Position numbers and translations under genes: made by a program. DNA of 64,000 nt from Apis mellifera (lineage: Eukaryota > Arthropoda > Insecta > Hymenoptera > Apidae): the NCBI RefSeq assembly GCF_003254395.2, contig NC_037644.1, forward strand, positions 8,710,086-8,774,085, written 5' to 3'. Below, piece after piece: positions 26,123 to 41,334 of this stretch (position 1 is its first letter; each line of letters starts with the position of its first letter). The notes beneath the pieces were generated by a model. The model ran no database searches. It saw only the letters and a program-made list of their open reading frames with translations, and was not told the origin of the DNA.

Positions 26123-29100
26123 TTATTTAATAGAGATTTCTTTTAATTTTTTTTTGCTGTCATTTAACCACTTAGCCATCAAGTTTGTAGATTCATAATT
26201 TTTTTGTATGCTAGTTATGAGCATCGTGAGCCATTTGATATCAACTTTATGGCTTTTAATTGCAGACCTGTAAACAATTTTAAAATTTTTGAAACATATA
26301 TGAATATAAATATACATAGCATATATATTTCATAAATGAAAAGAAAAAAAATATCTGGAAGTGTACAAATGAGATGAAATCTAAATATACTCGATGTTAA
26401 TATATTTGTACAATATTTTTCTCTTTTATTTTAGAGATTAAAACAAACACAAAAATTAATATACAAAAATTTTGGATTTTATTATTTAAGACTTATTTAT
26501 TAAGTTATAAAGAAATTTAAATTTGCATTAAAGTAAAATAGAGATTAAATTAAATGTCACAATCATTTCATTCTTTGCTTTATCATATAATTCAATTGTT
26601 TATATATATATATATGTTTTTCACCCTTAAAAGTACCTCCCTTTTCAAAAATTTTTTATATTTTAAGAGATTAGTGATCCATTTAATTTGATTTAACAAA
26701 AATTCAAATTATCAATTTATTCACAGATAGAATTAACTTTAAACGATTTTATTTCTGTTTTCCTTCATTTAATACAAAATAAAATTATATATTATAATAA
26801 AATAATTTAATATGTAAGATTTAACATTTGTGCATATTAATTTTCATGTTTATTTTAAATCTCTAAGGATTAGTCCTTAAATTATTTTGTTCAAATATTT
26901 TATATGTTAGAACATAATTTTTGTTAAAATAATGCGTCAATTACTCAAGTTTATATATGATTCTAAAATTTTGAGATAAATGTCGCGTTAAAGTTTTTCA
27001 TAATTCTTTTTTAGAAAAGATATTCTCAGTTTCCTCATTCTATTATTAAATCTTTCAGAAACAATATTTCTATTTTTCAAGATAGTGAAAACGTGAATTG
27101 CTTGTCGCTTATAATTTAAAATCTTTTATTTCTGAACAATCAATATTCGACAACTATACGATTCTAAATCGTTAGTTATTATTGCATATTTGCACATAAT
27201 CATAAATTTTTTAAATTGAATAAGCTTAGGGTAATGCCAACAATTCTTAAAAATTATGTCGTCGCTTACATATATAATAATAAAGTGAAAGAAATAAAAA
27301 ATATATTTATAAAAGATGATATTTTAATTGATATTTTATGATATTTTATCGAAATTTTAGGTATTTTAGTAATAAAAAAATTAATTAGAAAATTAAATAA
27401 AAAAAATTCAAAAATTGAAATTCATTTACAAACCTTGATAAAAATACTGCAATAAACATAGCCCAGCTTTCAATATTACCAGGATAAGTGAAAACAAGTT
27501 TTTGCATAGCTATAATATTGGCTGGTACTAAATTTTGCATAAAATAACTATAAGATAGAGCACATGCAACATTTGCATGATTTTCAGAAGTAATATATTT
27601 ATTAAGGAACAATACTTTCTGAGCACATTTGCTAAACATATGTACATTAGTTTCCAATAATATCCTGAGTAATCGAATCCAATTTTTTACATTACCTGCA
27701 AATAAAAAATTCTATTCGAGAACAAAAACAAATCAAATTATATTTTTGGCTTGTAATAAATAATTAATCAATCCTGAGCGAATTGTTAATTTTGGAATAA
27801 TACTATATTACTTACTAGGATGTGTAAAAATTGCTTTAGAAAGAATAGTAATAGCTTTTTTAACATCATTTCCAATTAAATAAAAATATGCAGATAAATT
27901 CACAACATGATAACCATATTCAAGATGATTTTCATATAATTGCAATTCATTTAATACCAATGTAGTTAAATTGATATCACCATGTAATATTCCTAATGAT
28001 GCAGCTGCTAAAAGGCCAGTTATAACAGGCGGTTGTATTTGTATGCATTGAAAAAGTAAAGTTTTTGCATCATTTACTTTTTGAAAAGTATATGCTATTG
28101 CACCCATTGCGCACAGTGCATATGATTTCTCTATTTCTGTATTCGCCAAAAATTGCAGTGTTGTTTCATATGTGGTATATGCTTCTTCATATTTTGCAGC
28201 TAAAAATAAAATAAATTTTATTAAATCTTTTAAAGTCTCTTCAAATATGATATTAAAAGTATTATTTTGAATTTAACAGAATATTATCATTCACGTACTA
28301 ATATATTAATAAATACATATTAATATAAAAATATAATTACCTTTGAATAAAGCCAATGCTAAATGACATTGAGAATTATAATTGATATTTTGAACTGTTT
28401 GACATAATTTTATAGCTTCATTATATTTTTTAAGTTTTATTAATACATGTGCTAAATTTACACAGACTAGATCTTTTTTATTATTAATACTATTACATAC
28501 AGCTACTGCAAATTGTTCTGCAGCTGATTTATAAAGTTTTTGTCTTTGTAATAGTAATCCATATGCATTTCGAGCATAACAATCATTTGGATGATTTTCT
28601 ATAATATATAATACAAATATATATATATATAATATAACAGAATGTATAAAACTAATATTTATATTTTTAAATTTTAATAAATAAAACAAACAATAATGAA
28701 ATAATAATTAAAAGAAAAATAAAATAAAAATATAAAGATAATAATATAATAAAAGGATATTTGACAAATTTATCTTTTAATGATATTATTCGAATAATCG
28801 AATTTATCAATAATTATAATCGATTGTTAATCAATATTCTAATATTATAAATAATATAAACTTACCTATATACCATGTCATAACATCAGTAGCAGCAAAT
28901 ACAGCATTTTCTGTAACACATATATTTAAACTGTTCTTTTTGGTATCAGAATTTAAAATCATATCAAGTACCCAATGAGTATATCCTATGGCAGCTTGAC
29001 TGTGATATCCTAATTGTGTTGCATGTCTAAATAAATCCATTGCTTCTTTTCGATGCATCATTTCGGCAATTAAAGCCTGTCCTATCCAACTATTTATGTA

Positions 29101-31123
29101 TGCTGGATCTGCACGCTGAGCTCGAGAATAAGCTTCATTTGCTTTATATAAATTTTCTGTTACAAAAAGTATATACAATTATATCATTGAATTATTCATG
29201 AAAATATAATTATAGAGACTATTATTTAAACATTTAATTGCAATTTATTTAATATAAGAGAAAAACATTATGATGATTCTACATATCTTAAAGAAATCTG
29301 ATGAATCTACATATCTTAAAGTTTATATTATGATTTTATTTTTAAATATTATATTTTTAAATATTATTATTTTTAAATACCTGTATATAGATACAATGTT
29401 CCCAAATTACACCATACTATGGCATTATTTATTTCTGTATCAATTGCCATGATATAAGCATGTTGTGCTAATGCAAAGTTTTTTATATATGGTGACATAC
29501 AAATAACTCCTAAGAGATTCCAATGTATCCATATTGAAGGATTTAATTTAATAGCATGTTTTGCAGCAGCAAGACTTTTACTAGCAAGATTTTTATGATT
29601 AATTGATGGATCATATTGTAGTTGCATTAAGTAGCACAAAGCTAAATCATGCCATAGTAAAGCTGATTGTGGAGAAAGAGATAGTGCACAACAATAACAT
29701 CTGAAAAATATAATATATATTTTATTTATATTTAAAATATATATTTTAGATTTAAACATTGTTAAAAATTTATTTAAATCCATAGATAAACATTTGTTGC
29801 AATTATACATATAAGCAAAAGATGGAGTTACAAAATATTGAAATATTACATAAGAAATAGTACATAAAATATATTTAAGAAAAAAATACCGAAAATACCA
29901 ATAGTGCCAAATGAAAGTGCTGACACAGATTATGCCAGAATATAATAGTAAAATAAATCCTACACTAAAACAAATTATGAAAGAAAGAAAAAAAGTATAT
30001 AATTTCAAAAAAATATTATGTTGAATTTCCATTATTCATAGATAATAGATATACATGCAATAAAGAAAAATTATTTGATTGATATTATCAAACATTACCA
30101 TAAAATATATAAAAAGAAAAGAAAAAGAATGCACAAAGAAAAATAAAACTAACTGAAAATTTAATTTATATGCTAAAATTATTTGATAATTATTCATATA
30201 TAATATATAAAAATTCAATATTAATATATTAATATTTGTAGAAATATACAATTTCATATTATTAATTTGCAATATTAAATTCCTAAATTCACATATATAA
30301 GCAACAAACAATACATCAGATAATCCATAGAATACTAATATTATTCAGAGAATTAGAATATAATATAAAAAATCTTAATGTTTTATATATACCTTATAGA
30401 TAAGGAGAACATATCTTGTTTTTTAAGCAATATTATATTTTCTATATCTTCATATTTTATTAAAATGGATGATACTTTTAAATAACTGTATTTCTCGGGT
30501 AATATTGCTACTCTATAACATATATCACCAAGTAACTTCCAAATACAGGATGTATCCTTACGTTCTTTAATAGCTACAATCAAACTATTCATTGCTTGTT
30601 GTAAACAATCATTGGCGCGACCCAGAAATTGTTTTGCAGTATATTCTTTTGCTAGTGCTAAACAAGTTTCAGCTAATCCTTTTAAAGCAGGAATATAACG
30701 TGATTCATATATTAATATATGTTCAAAATCATTCTTTGCTTCATTATATTGACCAATAATCTATAAAATAATAAAATAATATTTTTTAAAATAATTGTTA
30801 AAAATTCCGTAATATTTTAAATAAATGCAATAAATATAATAAAGAAATTTTTAAAAGCAACCAATAAGTAAAATTTTTATAACTAACCAATTTTATATTT
30901 GCTAATTGTATCATTGGATATAATGATTTTGGACACAATTCTAACACTCTTTGATAAGATTTTAATGCCGATGTATAAGCACCTCGTATAAAATACGCGT
31001 CCGCTAGTGATTCCCAACAATGACTGAAATAAATGATATATTAATAAAATTAGAAATATTTAACTTTAAGATAAAATTAATAAAACTATCTTAGTAAATT
31101 TTATTGTATTTTTTTTTAAATAA

Positions 31124-31173
<50 letters not shown>

Positions 31174-34100
31174 CAAATAATTTGTAGGAAATTTAAAATT
31201 TATAAAGATTTTTACAATATATTGAAAAGAAATATACAGAATTATAATATTGTCATTACAAAATTTTATGTAATTGTATTTTAAGTTTCTGTATATAAAA
31301 TACTTTAATAATATTGGAATTTTTTAGTTTTAATTTTAATAGTTTATTTTATGAATATTGAAAGTTACTAATTTATAAAATTACCTGTCATTAGGATCAA
31401 CTCTAATAACATGTTGAAATGCTTTAATAGCTTGTTCTGCATTTCCTTGATCTAGATATTGCAAGCCTAATTGTAACCATGCCCATCTAGGACCACTACC
31501 TTGTACAGTTAATACTTGTAGCAATTTGATATTTGCATCCTATAATATATTTATAAATAACATGTCATTATAATAATTGATTTAAAAATGATAAAATATT
31601 AGTACATTAATATATTAATAAACAATTATAAATATTATAAATATTTATAAACATTAAATATATATTTATAAAAATATACTAATAAATATATTTTATGATA
31701 AAATTCATTGCGCTTACTTGATTTTTAAGAAGTCTATATGCTGTACTTAGACCAATACCAGCTTCTTCAGAATTTGGATTAATTTGTAATGCACTTTGGT
31801 AACATTTTCTAGAACGTTCCATATCATTACCATATTCGCGATAATAATGACCTAAATAAACTAGACATTTCCAATTATAACGATCAGCTTTTATTCCATT
31901 TAAAAAAGCCATCAAGCTGTAATTATATTCTGCCATTTCCCAATAGATTATACCCAAAAATAACCATGTTTCAGAAGTTTCTAAGACTGAATCAAGAACA
32001 TTCACAGCTTCATCTAATTGTTTGTTTTGTTTTAAATATAACGCTCGAAGAATATTAGCTTGTGATTTAGTTTCATGTTTTGATTCCAAATTATTCAACA
32101 AAATATATGCATTTGGCTGATTTAATAATATACTGAGACGTGCATGAATAAGATCCAACTGCATTGAAGTATGTGTTTTTAAATGCTAATTAAAAATTAA
32201 ACAAATACATAAGTGCATATAAACGGATAATAAATAAATATTAAAAAATTTATTATAAAGGGCCGAAAGACACTTTTTCATTTTAAAAAATTGTATATTT
32301 TGTTTCCAAGAGATTTTTTATTATTTCCTTTCTTAGAAATGAAATTTATTTCACAATCAATTGCTAAATTATTTCAATTTAAAGATGATTTCAGTATGAT
32401 TTTAATACTACAAATATTCCATTTGTACCCTATATTTGGGTATTAATTAATAAATTCAGAAAATCAAGAATTCAATTAAAAATGAATTTTGTAAATGGAA
32501 GAAATTCTTACTTGTTCATATATTTGCAAAGCAGTTTCCCATTTATGTTTATCATTACACCTACTCATTGCTTCAACTAATATTAGTTCCATTTTATATT
32601 TTAATTCATCTTTTAATTTATATTCCTTGATTTCTAATATTCGTTTAGCAGCTATTTCTGCATCTTCCCAACAATAAAGTTTCATACTTATTTCACTTAG
32701 TGCCATCCAACCATGTATTGAATGCGGTTTTAATACAAGCATATCTTTTAATATTTCTCGTGCTGTAATCAAGTCATTTGATTTTTTTAAATATATTGCT
32801 TTAGTAACTGTAGCAATTTCAGACTCTTTATTTAATTTCAGAAGACATTCATAAAATTGTGTCATATCAATATCAGAAAAATTTTCACCTAATATATTTT
32901 GTTCACAATAAATAAGACATATATATTCTGAAATTAAAAAAAAAATAATGAGATTATTCTTACATATATATAATTAATTTAAAATTTAAAAGAAATCACA
33001 AAATAACTATTAAATATTTTATAAATTTTAGATTCTTTCTTTTTTTCTTTGTTATATTTGTTTTAAAACAAATATTTTTTATATATATTTTAAACATATT
33101 TTTATATAACATTCATTATAAAAATGATTTAATTTTTAATAGACATTTAGTCTGATATTAGATTTCAAATTTTCAATTTCATTTTATTTCATTTCTCTTT
33201 ATAATCTCTTAAATTTTTAAATATAGAATATGCCAATATATATATATATATATTTTTATGTATCTGTGTATAATTTTTGTAATAAAAATAATAATGCAAC
33301 AATTATAACTGAATTTTTGAATTGTTAAATATCTTATAATTTTATATTTCAAAAATATAGAATAATGAGATATTTAATAATATACAATTAAAAATTATAG
33401 AAGTTAAAAAAAATTATTCTGTGTTTATAATATATATTAATTGTAAACAAAACTATAACAATAATATTTTAAAATATTCAATATAAATTTAATATAATCT
33501 ATGTAAAAATTTTCAAAAAATAATAAAAAATATTTTTATATTTTTATACATTAATTATTAAAAAAGTTAATGTATTATTTTGAATATTTTACCTAATGAT
33601 ATTATATCTTGTGGAAATTGTTGATGCATATTTATAGCTTCTTTCATTAAAATAGTTAATTCATCTTTGTCATATAATATTTTCAAATATTTTTTATAAA
33701 AATGTTGTTGTTCAATTGCATCAAGATCAGTAATTGAAGATTTAAAAACATTTTTTAATAAATCTTGATATTTATCTAACTTATTAATATTATCTAATAA
33801 AATTCTTCCAAGTACTTTATCAATCATTTTAATTTTATTATCATCCAATTCTTTTTGTAATTCACTTAAATATTCAATGCATTGATTTAGAGTTGCAACA
33901 TCTTTGAGTTGTAATGAAAGTTCTGAGATTTTATTCAAAATAAATGTAAACTTAGAATCACTGAAAATAAATTATTAAATAATACATTTGAAATATAAGA
34001 TTTAAAAGATAAATATAATTTTAAATATTATTTAATATTATATTAATTAATTATATGCAAATATTATTTAATAATAAATCTTAGAATAATTTTATGAAAT

Positions 34101-34445
34101 ATATAGAATATTTTTATACCTTTCAATCTGTAAAAGTTTGCAATAAGCCAATATTAATTTGTTATAACAATCATTATCATCCAAATTTTTTTCATAATAA
34201 GTTATTAAACCATGCCAAGCTAATGGATTATCTGCTTGAATTTGTATACCTTTTTGAAGAATTAATGGTACTTGTGATTTATATTCATCTATTTCTTTCA
34301 TTGCAGCCGCCAATAACATAAGTGCACCATAATTACATTGATCTTTTTTTAATATCTTTTTACATTTTTTAATCACATCTAAATATTTATTTTCTTTAAA
34401 TGCTGCACGAGCTTCTTTTAAAGTTATTTTTATTTCATCTGACAT
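26123..34445 (-). CDS. TTC37: Tetratricopeptide repeat protein 37 / Ski3, SKI complex scaffold
   Basis: Thirteen minus-strand exons, 34120-34445, 33593-33960, 32512-32927, 31718-32185, 31385-31539, 30888-31023, 30393-30760, 29381-29700, 28866-29156, 28341-28598, 27816-28199, 27434-27695 and 26123-26267, join in phase to 1298 residues. The protein is a long TPR solenoid that holds the Ski2 helicase and Ski8 in the cytoplasmic SKI complex, which feeds mRNA to the exosome. TPR units are visible throughout (for example QGSGPRWAWLQLGLQYLDQG, WESLADAYFIRGAYTSAL, NAIVWCNLGTLYLYTG). SWIGQALIAEMMHRKEAMDL and the N-terminal KITLKEARAAFKENKY match animal TTC37 closely. It is shorter than the human protein (about 1560), with a reduced C-terminal part. 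All introns are GT-AG. It is divergent from ILK about 2.5 kb away. Confidence 0.93.
31129..31172. repeat. (TA)n microsatellite in TTC37 intron 5
   Basis: About 44 bases of alternating T and A lie inside the intron between TTC37 exons 5 and 6. Confidence 0.9.
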
Positions 34446-36952
34446 TTTTGTATTAAAAATTTGTCATTAATTAAAAAAAAAAAAATTAAACATGTGTGTC
34501 TAAAATTTAAATCAGATATATAAACAATTTTATATGTAATGTAATTTTTATATCTAAATATTAATATTATATTTAATTAAATATATTTAATATATTTTTT
34601 TATAAAAATCTTAAAAAGCTTTATTCATAACCAAATACTATAATATAATTTCAAATATATATTATTCATAATGTTTATTTTTAAGTTTTATTTTAAAATT
34701 TTTAAAACTTTTATTTTACATATCTTTACATTTTTTAATCTATATACATCACAATCACATCGTTGCAATTCAAATAAAAAATATATATAAAAACACAAAA
34801 TAAAATACGTACAACCTTTTTTAATTCCATTATTATATAATGAATATTTCGTTTAAATTGAAGATATTTTAATATAAATATTTTTCATTTAAATTTTTAT
34901 AATATTATTATATTATAAAATTTTTTAAAGAAAAATTCTTTTATGAACTATTATAAATTGTACGGCCACAGGCCATAGATAGCAAACAGAATAGATATTA
35001 CATATTACAGAATAGACAATATTTAAATTTACTTTTTATTATAGTTAAAAAAGTTTCAGAGAATCATTTTAATATCATTTTGATGTTATAAAATTTGATA
35101 GTGATTGAAATTAAGTTTTATGAAATTATAAATGAAATACATGTATAACAAAATATTTTATATTAGATTTTATAAAATTAAAAAAATAAACAAAAATAAA
35201 CAAAAAAAATTTTATCACAAAAATAAGAATAAGAATTATATCAATATATTCTTTTTTATTGATCTTTATTGATCTCTTTTTGAATTTGAATAATTGTTAA
35301 ACAGTTAATCATTTTAAGTTATTTTTTTTTTATATATTTTTTATGATCTTCAATTCTAATTTTTTAATTATATGCAATTTTTGAATTACACAATATATGA
35401 ATATGAATTATATGAAAAGTATTTTTTACATTTCGATTTTTTATGTTTTTGTATTTATCTGTAAATTTTGACAAGGAGAATTATAAATCAAAATATCCAC
35501 ATAAGTATGTATATAATAAGACACGTAATAGTTTTGAAAAAGAATCGAAAATGCGTTAAATTAACATTTCGTACATCGTTTGTAGACATGTATAAATACG
35601 TATAAAAAATTTAATATGGAAATAATAGGGAAATAAAATATGGAAAAAGAATAAACATAAAGAAAAACATAATTTGAGAATTAATCTTATCTTTAACGCT
35701 ATAAATGAAAGATATATAAGCAAAGATAGCAAATAATGGGAAAAAAATTTTAGCTTTATTGAACACAAAAAATATTTCTTTAAAGATAGAGTAATATAGA
35801 ATAAGAATTTAGGATTAGCGCTATCTTTTGATTGTTAGAAAGATGTAAGAAAGTTGTTTTGGATATTTAAGAGATGACGCTGATAGTTAATTTTTATATT
35901 ATTTATAATTTATATATACATGATGCATTTATAATCATAGTGTTTTTTACGCGATTTAATATGTTATAATCTAAATATGTATACAAAATTAAATTACTCA
36001 AGAAATAAAAAATAAAAATTTTGTGCTTATATATTTCATAATTTTAAAAATTGAAACGAAAATATTATTTATTATCATCTTAATAAATTTTTTAATTTTT
36101 TTTATATCTTATTTATAGTTTTTATAATAAAATGAAGTTTTAAAGTTTTAAATTAGTTTTTATTATTAAATGCCATTCAATTGTTTTTTATACTGAATTG
36201 ATAATGGAACAAAATGAAATTGAAAAGGGAATTATTAGTAAACTACCAAATTTTTAAAATCTAAAAAAACATATTATATTAGATTTATTTATATTTATTT
36301 ATTTATTTATTTTGTATTCGTCCATGATATATTTGATAATTTTAGATCACGGATTGGATATTTTATATCACTTAGATTATAATATGTTAAAAAATATAAA
36401 GAATTTTTTTTTGAAGTGAGTATTTTAGAATATATAACACAAAATAACATAATATTATATTCTGTTTCTGTCATGTATATTCTGTTTCTTATCTATAGAT
36501 TTATAATCTATGCTATATTACCTATATTCTACACATATGTGAGTACAGTCAGTTTCTGTATATCATCTAGTAAAACATGGTAGTATGAGAATTTTTTATA
36601 GTGTGGGTAATATGAAATAACCAATAGTTTGTTTGTGGTAGTGATAGTTCGTAATTCTACGCGTCATATATGGGCAGATGTAGAATTGTATTCATTGCAA
36701 TAAAATTATTATATTAAATATTGTGTATTATTATAAATTAATATGTGCATTTCGATAATTAAATAGATTTATTTTTCATTACAAATCGATCTGTTAAATA
36801 TAATGTAGAAATGAAGTTTTTATGTCATTATTGTTTTCTCAGAAATATGGTTATATTTAGTATATGACGACTTCAGTGTTTTGGAGCACGGAGCAGTGCC
36901 ACTCCCTTATAATATTTATACAATATTTTTATTGTATCTGATAATTGGAAAA
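34446..36952. other. Divergent intergenic region between TTC37 and ILK
   Basis: A 2.5 kb AT-rich spacer lies between two outward-reading genes and should contain both promoters. The 400 bases before ILK (about 36530-36950) are less AT-biased and include a CArG-like CATATATGGG near 36666, one base from the SRF consensus. The open frame 35556-35768 (-) looks like chance. Confidence 0.45.
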
Positions 36953-39281
36953 ATGGAAGATATTTTTCAATGGTGTCGTGAAGGCAATGCTATGCAAGTG
37001 CGTGTTTGGTTGGATGACACTGAACATGATATGAATCAAGGGTAAATAAAAGAAATTTAAAAAAAAAATGTTATTTTTTGTTTTTTTTTTATCTTGTTTT
37101 GGGATTAAATTTAAAAACATTTTTATTGCTCTTACTTAAATTGTTTTTTAATTTTTATTTGTTTAATTAATTATATAGGATTAATTTCATTCATTATTTA
37201 TATATAGAGATGATCATGGATTTAGTCCACTCCATTGGTGTTGCAAAGAAGGACACTTAAAATTGGCAGAATTATTAGTTAGTAGAGGAGCACGTATTAA
37301 TGCCACTAATAGAGGAGATGATACTCCTCTTCATCTTGCTTCTGCTCATGGACACAAAGAAATAGTTCAATTGGTAAAATATATTTAATGCATAAAATAA
37401 AATGAAAAAAGATTTTAAAAATAAATTTTTAAAAATTTAATGAAATTTATAGTTGCTTAGAAATCGTGCAGATGTCAATGTTACAAATGAACATGGTAAC
37501 ACTGCTCTTCATTATGCATGCTTTTGGGGTGATCAAGCAGTTGCTGAAGAATTAGTAGCTGCTGGTGCTCTTGTATCCATTGCAAATAAAGATGGAGATA
37601 CTCCTTTAGATAAAGCACGAGGTCACTTAGCCAAAAGATTACATGGTAAAAATATTAATATTTAAATTTTAAAAAATAGTTATTTTTTTAAATTATAAAT
37701 TTTGGAAAAAATTAAATTAAAATATATGATTAATAGTTAAAATTTAAAATGTATAATTAATATTTAATTTTAGGAAATTATTAGTCTCAATGAACTTGAC
37801 TAATTTCACAAATGATAAATTAATTATTATTTACTTATACACAATCTCTTATAATACTGTAATTAATATTAATTGATTGTATATGAGAAAATAAGTCAAA
37901 AATGTAGAATAAAATTTTTTTATTTGAAGTTTTGTTTTCAAGATCAAATTTAAAAAATTTATATAGTAAATATAGTATATATATTATAAGTATTATAAGT
38001 AAAATTATTTTAGATATTCAGATTATTTTTTTTATATAAAATTAATCTATTTTCTTACAGGATATTCTGTATATTTGTGATTAACAAATTATTACATTAT
38101 TGATTATTTAGATTTAGCTGTAGAATATGGACAAGATTTAAAGAAAATTCAATTTAAAGATCAAAGCTGGCTAGGTCTAAAAACTAGAAGTCGTAAGTAA
38201 TGATTATATTAAATCAGAGAATAGATCAAAAAATAATATAATTAATGATCTATAATAATAAATTTATTAATCTATAATAATAACTTTTATTTATATTCAG
38301 GTGATGCTACATTATCGCGACATAAAGGAATAAACATGGCAGATCTATCTTTACATACTCGATTAGCTAGTACACCAAGTGGTGAAACATGGCGTGGACG
38401 TTGGCAAAATAATGATATTGTAGCAAAAATTTTGAATATACGTGAATGCACGGCTCGAATTTCAAGGGACTTTAATGAAGAATTTCCGAAATTACGAATT
38501 TTTTCACATCCCAATGTACTACCTGTACTTGGTTGTGTTAATCAACCACCAAAATTGGCTACAGTTTCGCAATATATGGCACGTGGAAGTTTGCATAGGC
38601 TTTTACATGGAGGTACAGGTGTCGTTGTTGATACTGCGCGTGCACTTAGGCTTGCTCTTGATGTTGCAAGAGCTATGGCATTTCTTCATGGGCTTGAAAG
38701 ACAAAATAGATGCAGATTTCATCTCAATAGTAAACATATAATGGTACATATTTTATTAATGACGATATTTTAGTAATATGTAAAAATCAAAATAAAAATA
38801 TTTCTATTTGCAGATAGATGAAGATTTAACAGCTCGCGTAAATATGGCGGACTCGAAATTTTCATTCCAAGAAGTAGGTCGAATTTATGAGCCAGCATGG
38901 ATGTCTCCAGAAGCTTTAAGTAAACGTCCAGCAGATATAAATCTCGAGGCCAGTGATATGTGGAGTTTCGCTGTTTTATTATGGGAACTTGCGACTAGAG
39001 AAGTTCCATTTGCAGATCTTTCGCCAATGGAATGTGGCATGAAAGTTGGTTAATTTTTATACATAATTAATTTAAGTTTTTATTTTATTATATAAATCTT
39101 TATTAGTATAAATTCTTTCTTGCATTTGTTATAGATCGCACTAGAAGATTTACGCGTTAGTATACCTCCAGGAATTTCACCACATCTTGCTAAGCTTATT
39201 AGGATTTGTATGAATGAAGATCCAGGGAAACGTCCATCTTTTGATATGGTCGTTCCTATACTCGATAAGATGAAACGTTAA
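36953..39281 (+). CDS. Ilk: Integrin-linked kinase (pseudokinase adaptor)
   Basis: Seven exons, 36953-37041, 37208-37373, 37453-37645, 38112-38192, 38301-38743, 38814-39044 and 39135-39281, join in phase to 449 residues (human 452). ILK links beta-integrin tails to actin through the IPP complex with PINCH and parvin, as at muscle attachment sites. Residues about 1-170 are ankyrin repeats (DDHGFSPLHWCCKEGH, RGDDTPLHLASAHGH, EHGNTALHYACFWG) that bind PINCH. Residues about 190-446 form the pseudokinase: the lysine strand NNDIVAKIL is kept, but the catalytic HRD is replaced by HLNSKH and DFG by the NMAD segment, as in other ILKs. EPAWMSPEAL and DMWSFAVLLWELATREVPFADLS are typical. All introns are GT-AG. 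AATAAA lies at 39479-39484. Confidence 0.97.
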
Positions 39282-41334
39282 TTTTTGAACAAAAAATTTT
39301 TTATATCGTTAAATTAAAAAAAGAAGGAAAAGAATTATATATTTCCAAAGAAACGTAAAGAGCTTAATCAGATTGCGCTTATAAAACGTCTCGATTGTTA
39401 GTTTCAATTAATCTGTGTCAGATTGTCTCATTGCTTCGATTAAAATGACTGAAGTATATTTTTATACAATCGTATTTGAATAAATAATGTGCCTTGAAAA
39501 ACTTTCATAATATAATATTCATATATTATAAGCAATATTGTTCATTATTTAAAACGTCCATATATGTTTTATAATTATATTCATATTTTTGAAATAAATA
39601 TTAATTCATTTTTTATATATATATATATTACAATAATCAATTTTATATAGTTATTAATTTTATTTACCGTTTATTGAATATTAATTATATAAGTTTGCAT
39701 ATTTAATATAACAATTTTCTTGGATTATTTTATTTCAAATATGGCCAGCTTATATTATATTAATATATTATATTAATGTTAAAAATTTATCTAAACAATA
39801 TTAAATCTTGTAATTTTAAAATATTGTATATTATAAAATTAAAACGAATAAAATTACAGAATGTTTGTTTTATTTAGATTCGTATTATATAATTTTGAAA
39901 GATTAAAGATATCAAAAAAATTTTCTTATAAAGTTATTTGACGAAAATTATGATATAGAAATAAATTTTTTTTATTAATTGGAATTATTTTAAAGATTTC
40001 AAAGCCACTTTTTTCTTTGTAAACAATGTACTATACTTTTCTATTCCTAGTAAAATTTTATCCTAGCGAATAATAAAAAAAATTTACATTATAATACTTA
40101 TATATTGGACTATAATAGCTGGTCAAAGTACATTTGCATCGAAATCGTTGAAAGATAAAACACGCATCTCATTGTTCTAGTGAGTATTTTATTTTAATTT
40201 AAAATTTAACTTGTTAATAAAATTATTAGCAATATTTCATTGCTTAAAAAAAATTTAATTAATACTATTAATAAAATTAATATTAATAGAAATAAAAATT
40301 TTTTAATTAATATCAATTATTATTTAAATTTCTTGTCATTTTATAGTGTTGATATTATATATACTTGATATTAATATTTTTTATTATTTTGTTTCATATT
40401 AATATAATAAATATGAAAAATTATACAATTATAATTAATATAAATTTTTATATTGATTTTATATATAAATATATATATATAAATATATTTATATTTTATA
40501 TAATACATATAATATCTAAAAATATATATAAATAATATTAGAAACATAAATAATGAAAAGATATATAAAAAAAATTATGAAAGATTGAAGTGATTCTAGC
40601 GCTAAAATGACAAGTTTACTTTAATAATTTGATGATTTCAATCAATATTAATTGTATCAATATAAACTATATCATTTTAAAAACCTCTTATAATATAAAT
40701 TTATTATTTGACGAATTTATATTAAGAATCATTGAAATCATTTATATTACTATTATTTTTTATTTATAATAGAAAAATATAGCATTTAAAAAAAAATCGA
40801 AATTATTTTTGAGAATTTTTTACTTATAACAAAAAGATCTTTTTCACATTATGAATCTTTTTTTAATATACATAAAGACATAAAATTCACATGAATATGA
40901 AGTTTATATGAAGTATATGAAGTTTCTTCTAATTCTAAAAATAGAAAATAATCAAATTTAATCAAAATTTACTATTGCCCCACTCTATCCCTCTCCCCAC
41001 TCGATTTGTAAGTATATTTCTAGTTTCAATTCTTATCTTCTATTCTGTTCTTATATAACATATTCAACAACATATTAAACAAACTTCAATTTGATATATC
41101 TATAAGAACAAATGGAAATTATATAATTATATCTTATATTTTATACGTAGTTAATTGTATTATTTCTTTATATATGTGCAGTATATTATAACGTTTCAAT
41201 ATTTTTAAATTTTTTCTAAATGTGAGATTATAATTGATAAAATTTGTAATAATAATAAAAACATATTTTCTATTAAATGTGTAATTTTTATGCAGAAGAT
41301 ATCGAGGAACAGAAAGAAAGAAACTTGGTTAACA
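39282..41334. other. Intergenic region between ILK and esterase copy 1
   Basis: About 2 kb of AT-rich DNA with the ILK poly(A) signal at 39479-39484. A pyrimidine-rich patch near 40978-41000 (CCCCACTCTATCCCTCTCCC) stands out from the background. No coding frame is supported. Upstream control elements of the esterase gene should lie near the right end. Confidence 0.5.

Noticed and set aside
29701..30311. Minus-strand open frames with hydrophobic stretches in TTC37 intron 7
   Set aside because: The upstream part of the frame runs through the intron into exon 8. The Phe/Ile/Tyr-rich content is typical of AT-rich DNA, and the flanking exons join perfectly in phase without it.
36666..36675. CArG-like SRF site upstream of ILK
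   Set aside because: CATATATGGG is one base off the CC(A/T)6GG consensus, and near-matches are frequent in AT-rich DNA. It is noted but not claimed.
38442..38741. Second plus-strand frame overlapping ILK exon 5
   Set aside because: It is an out-of-frame reading of the ILK pseudokinase exon with no domain of its own.
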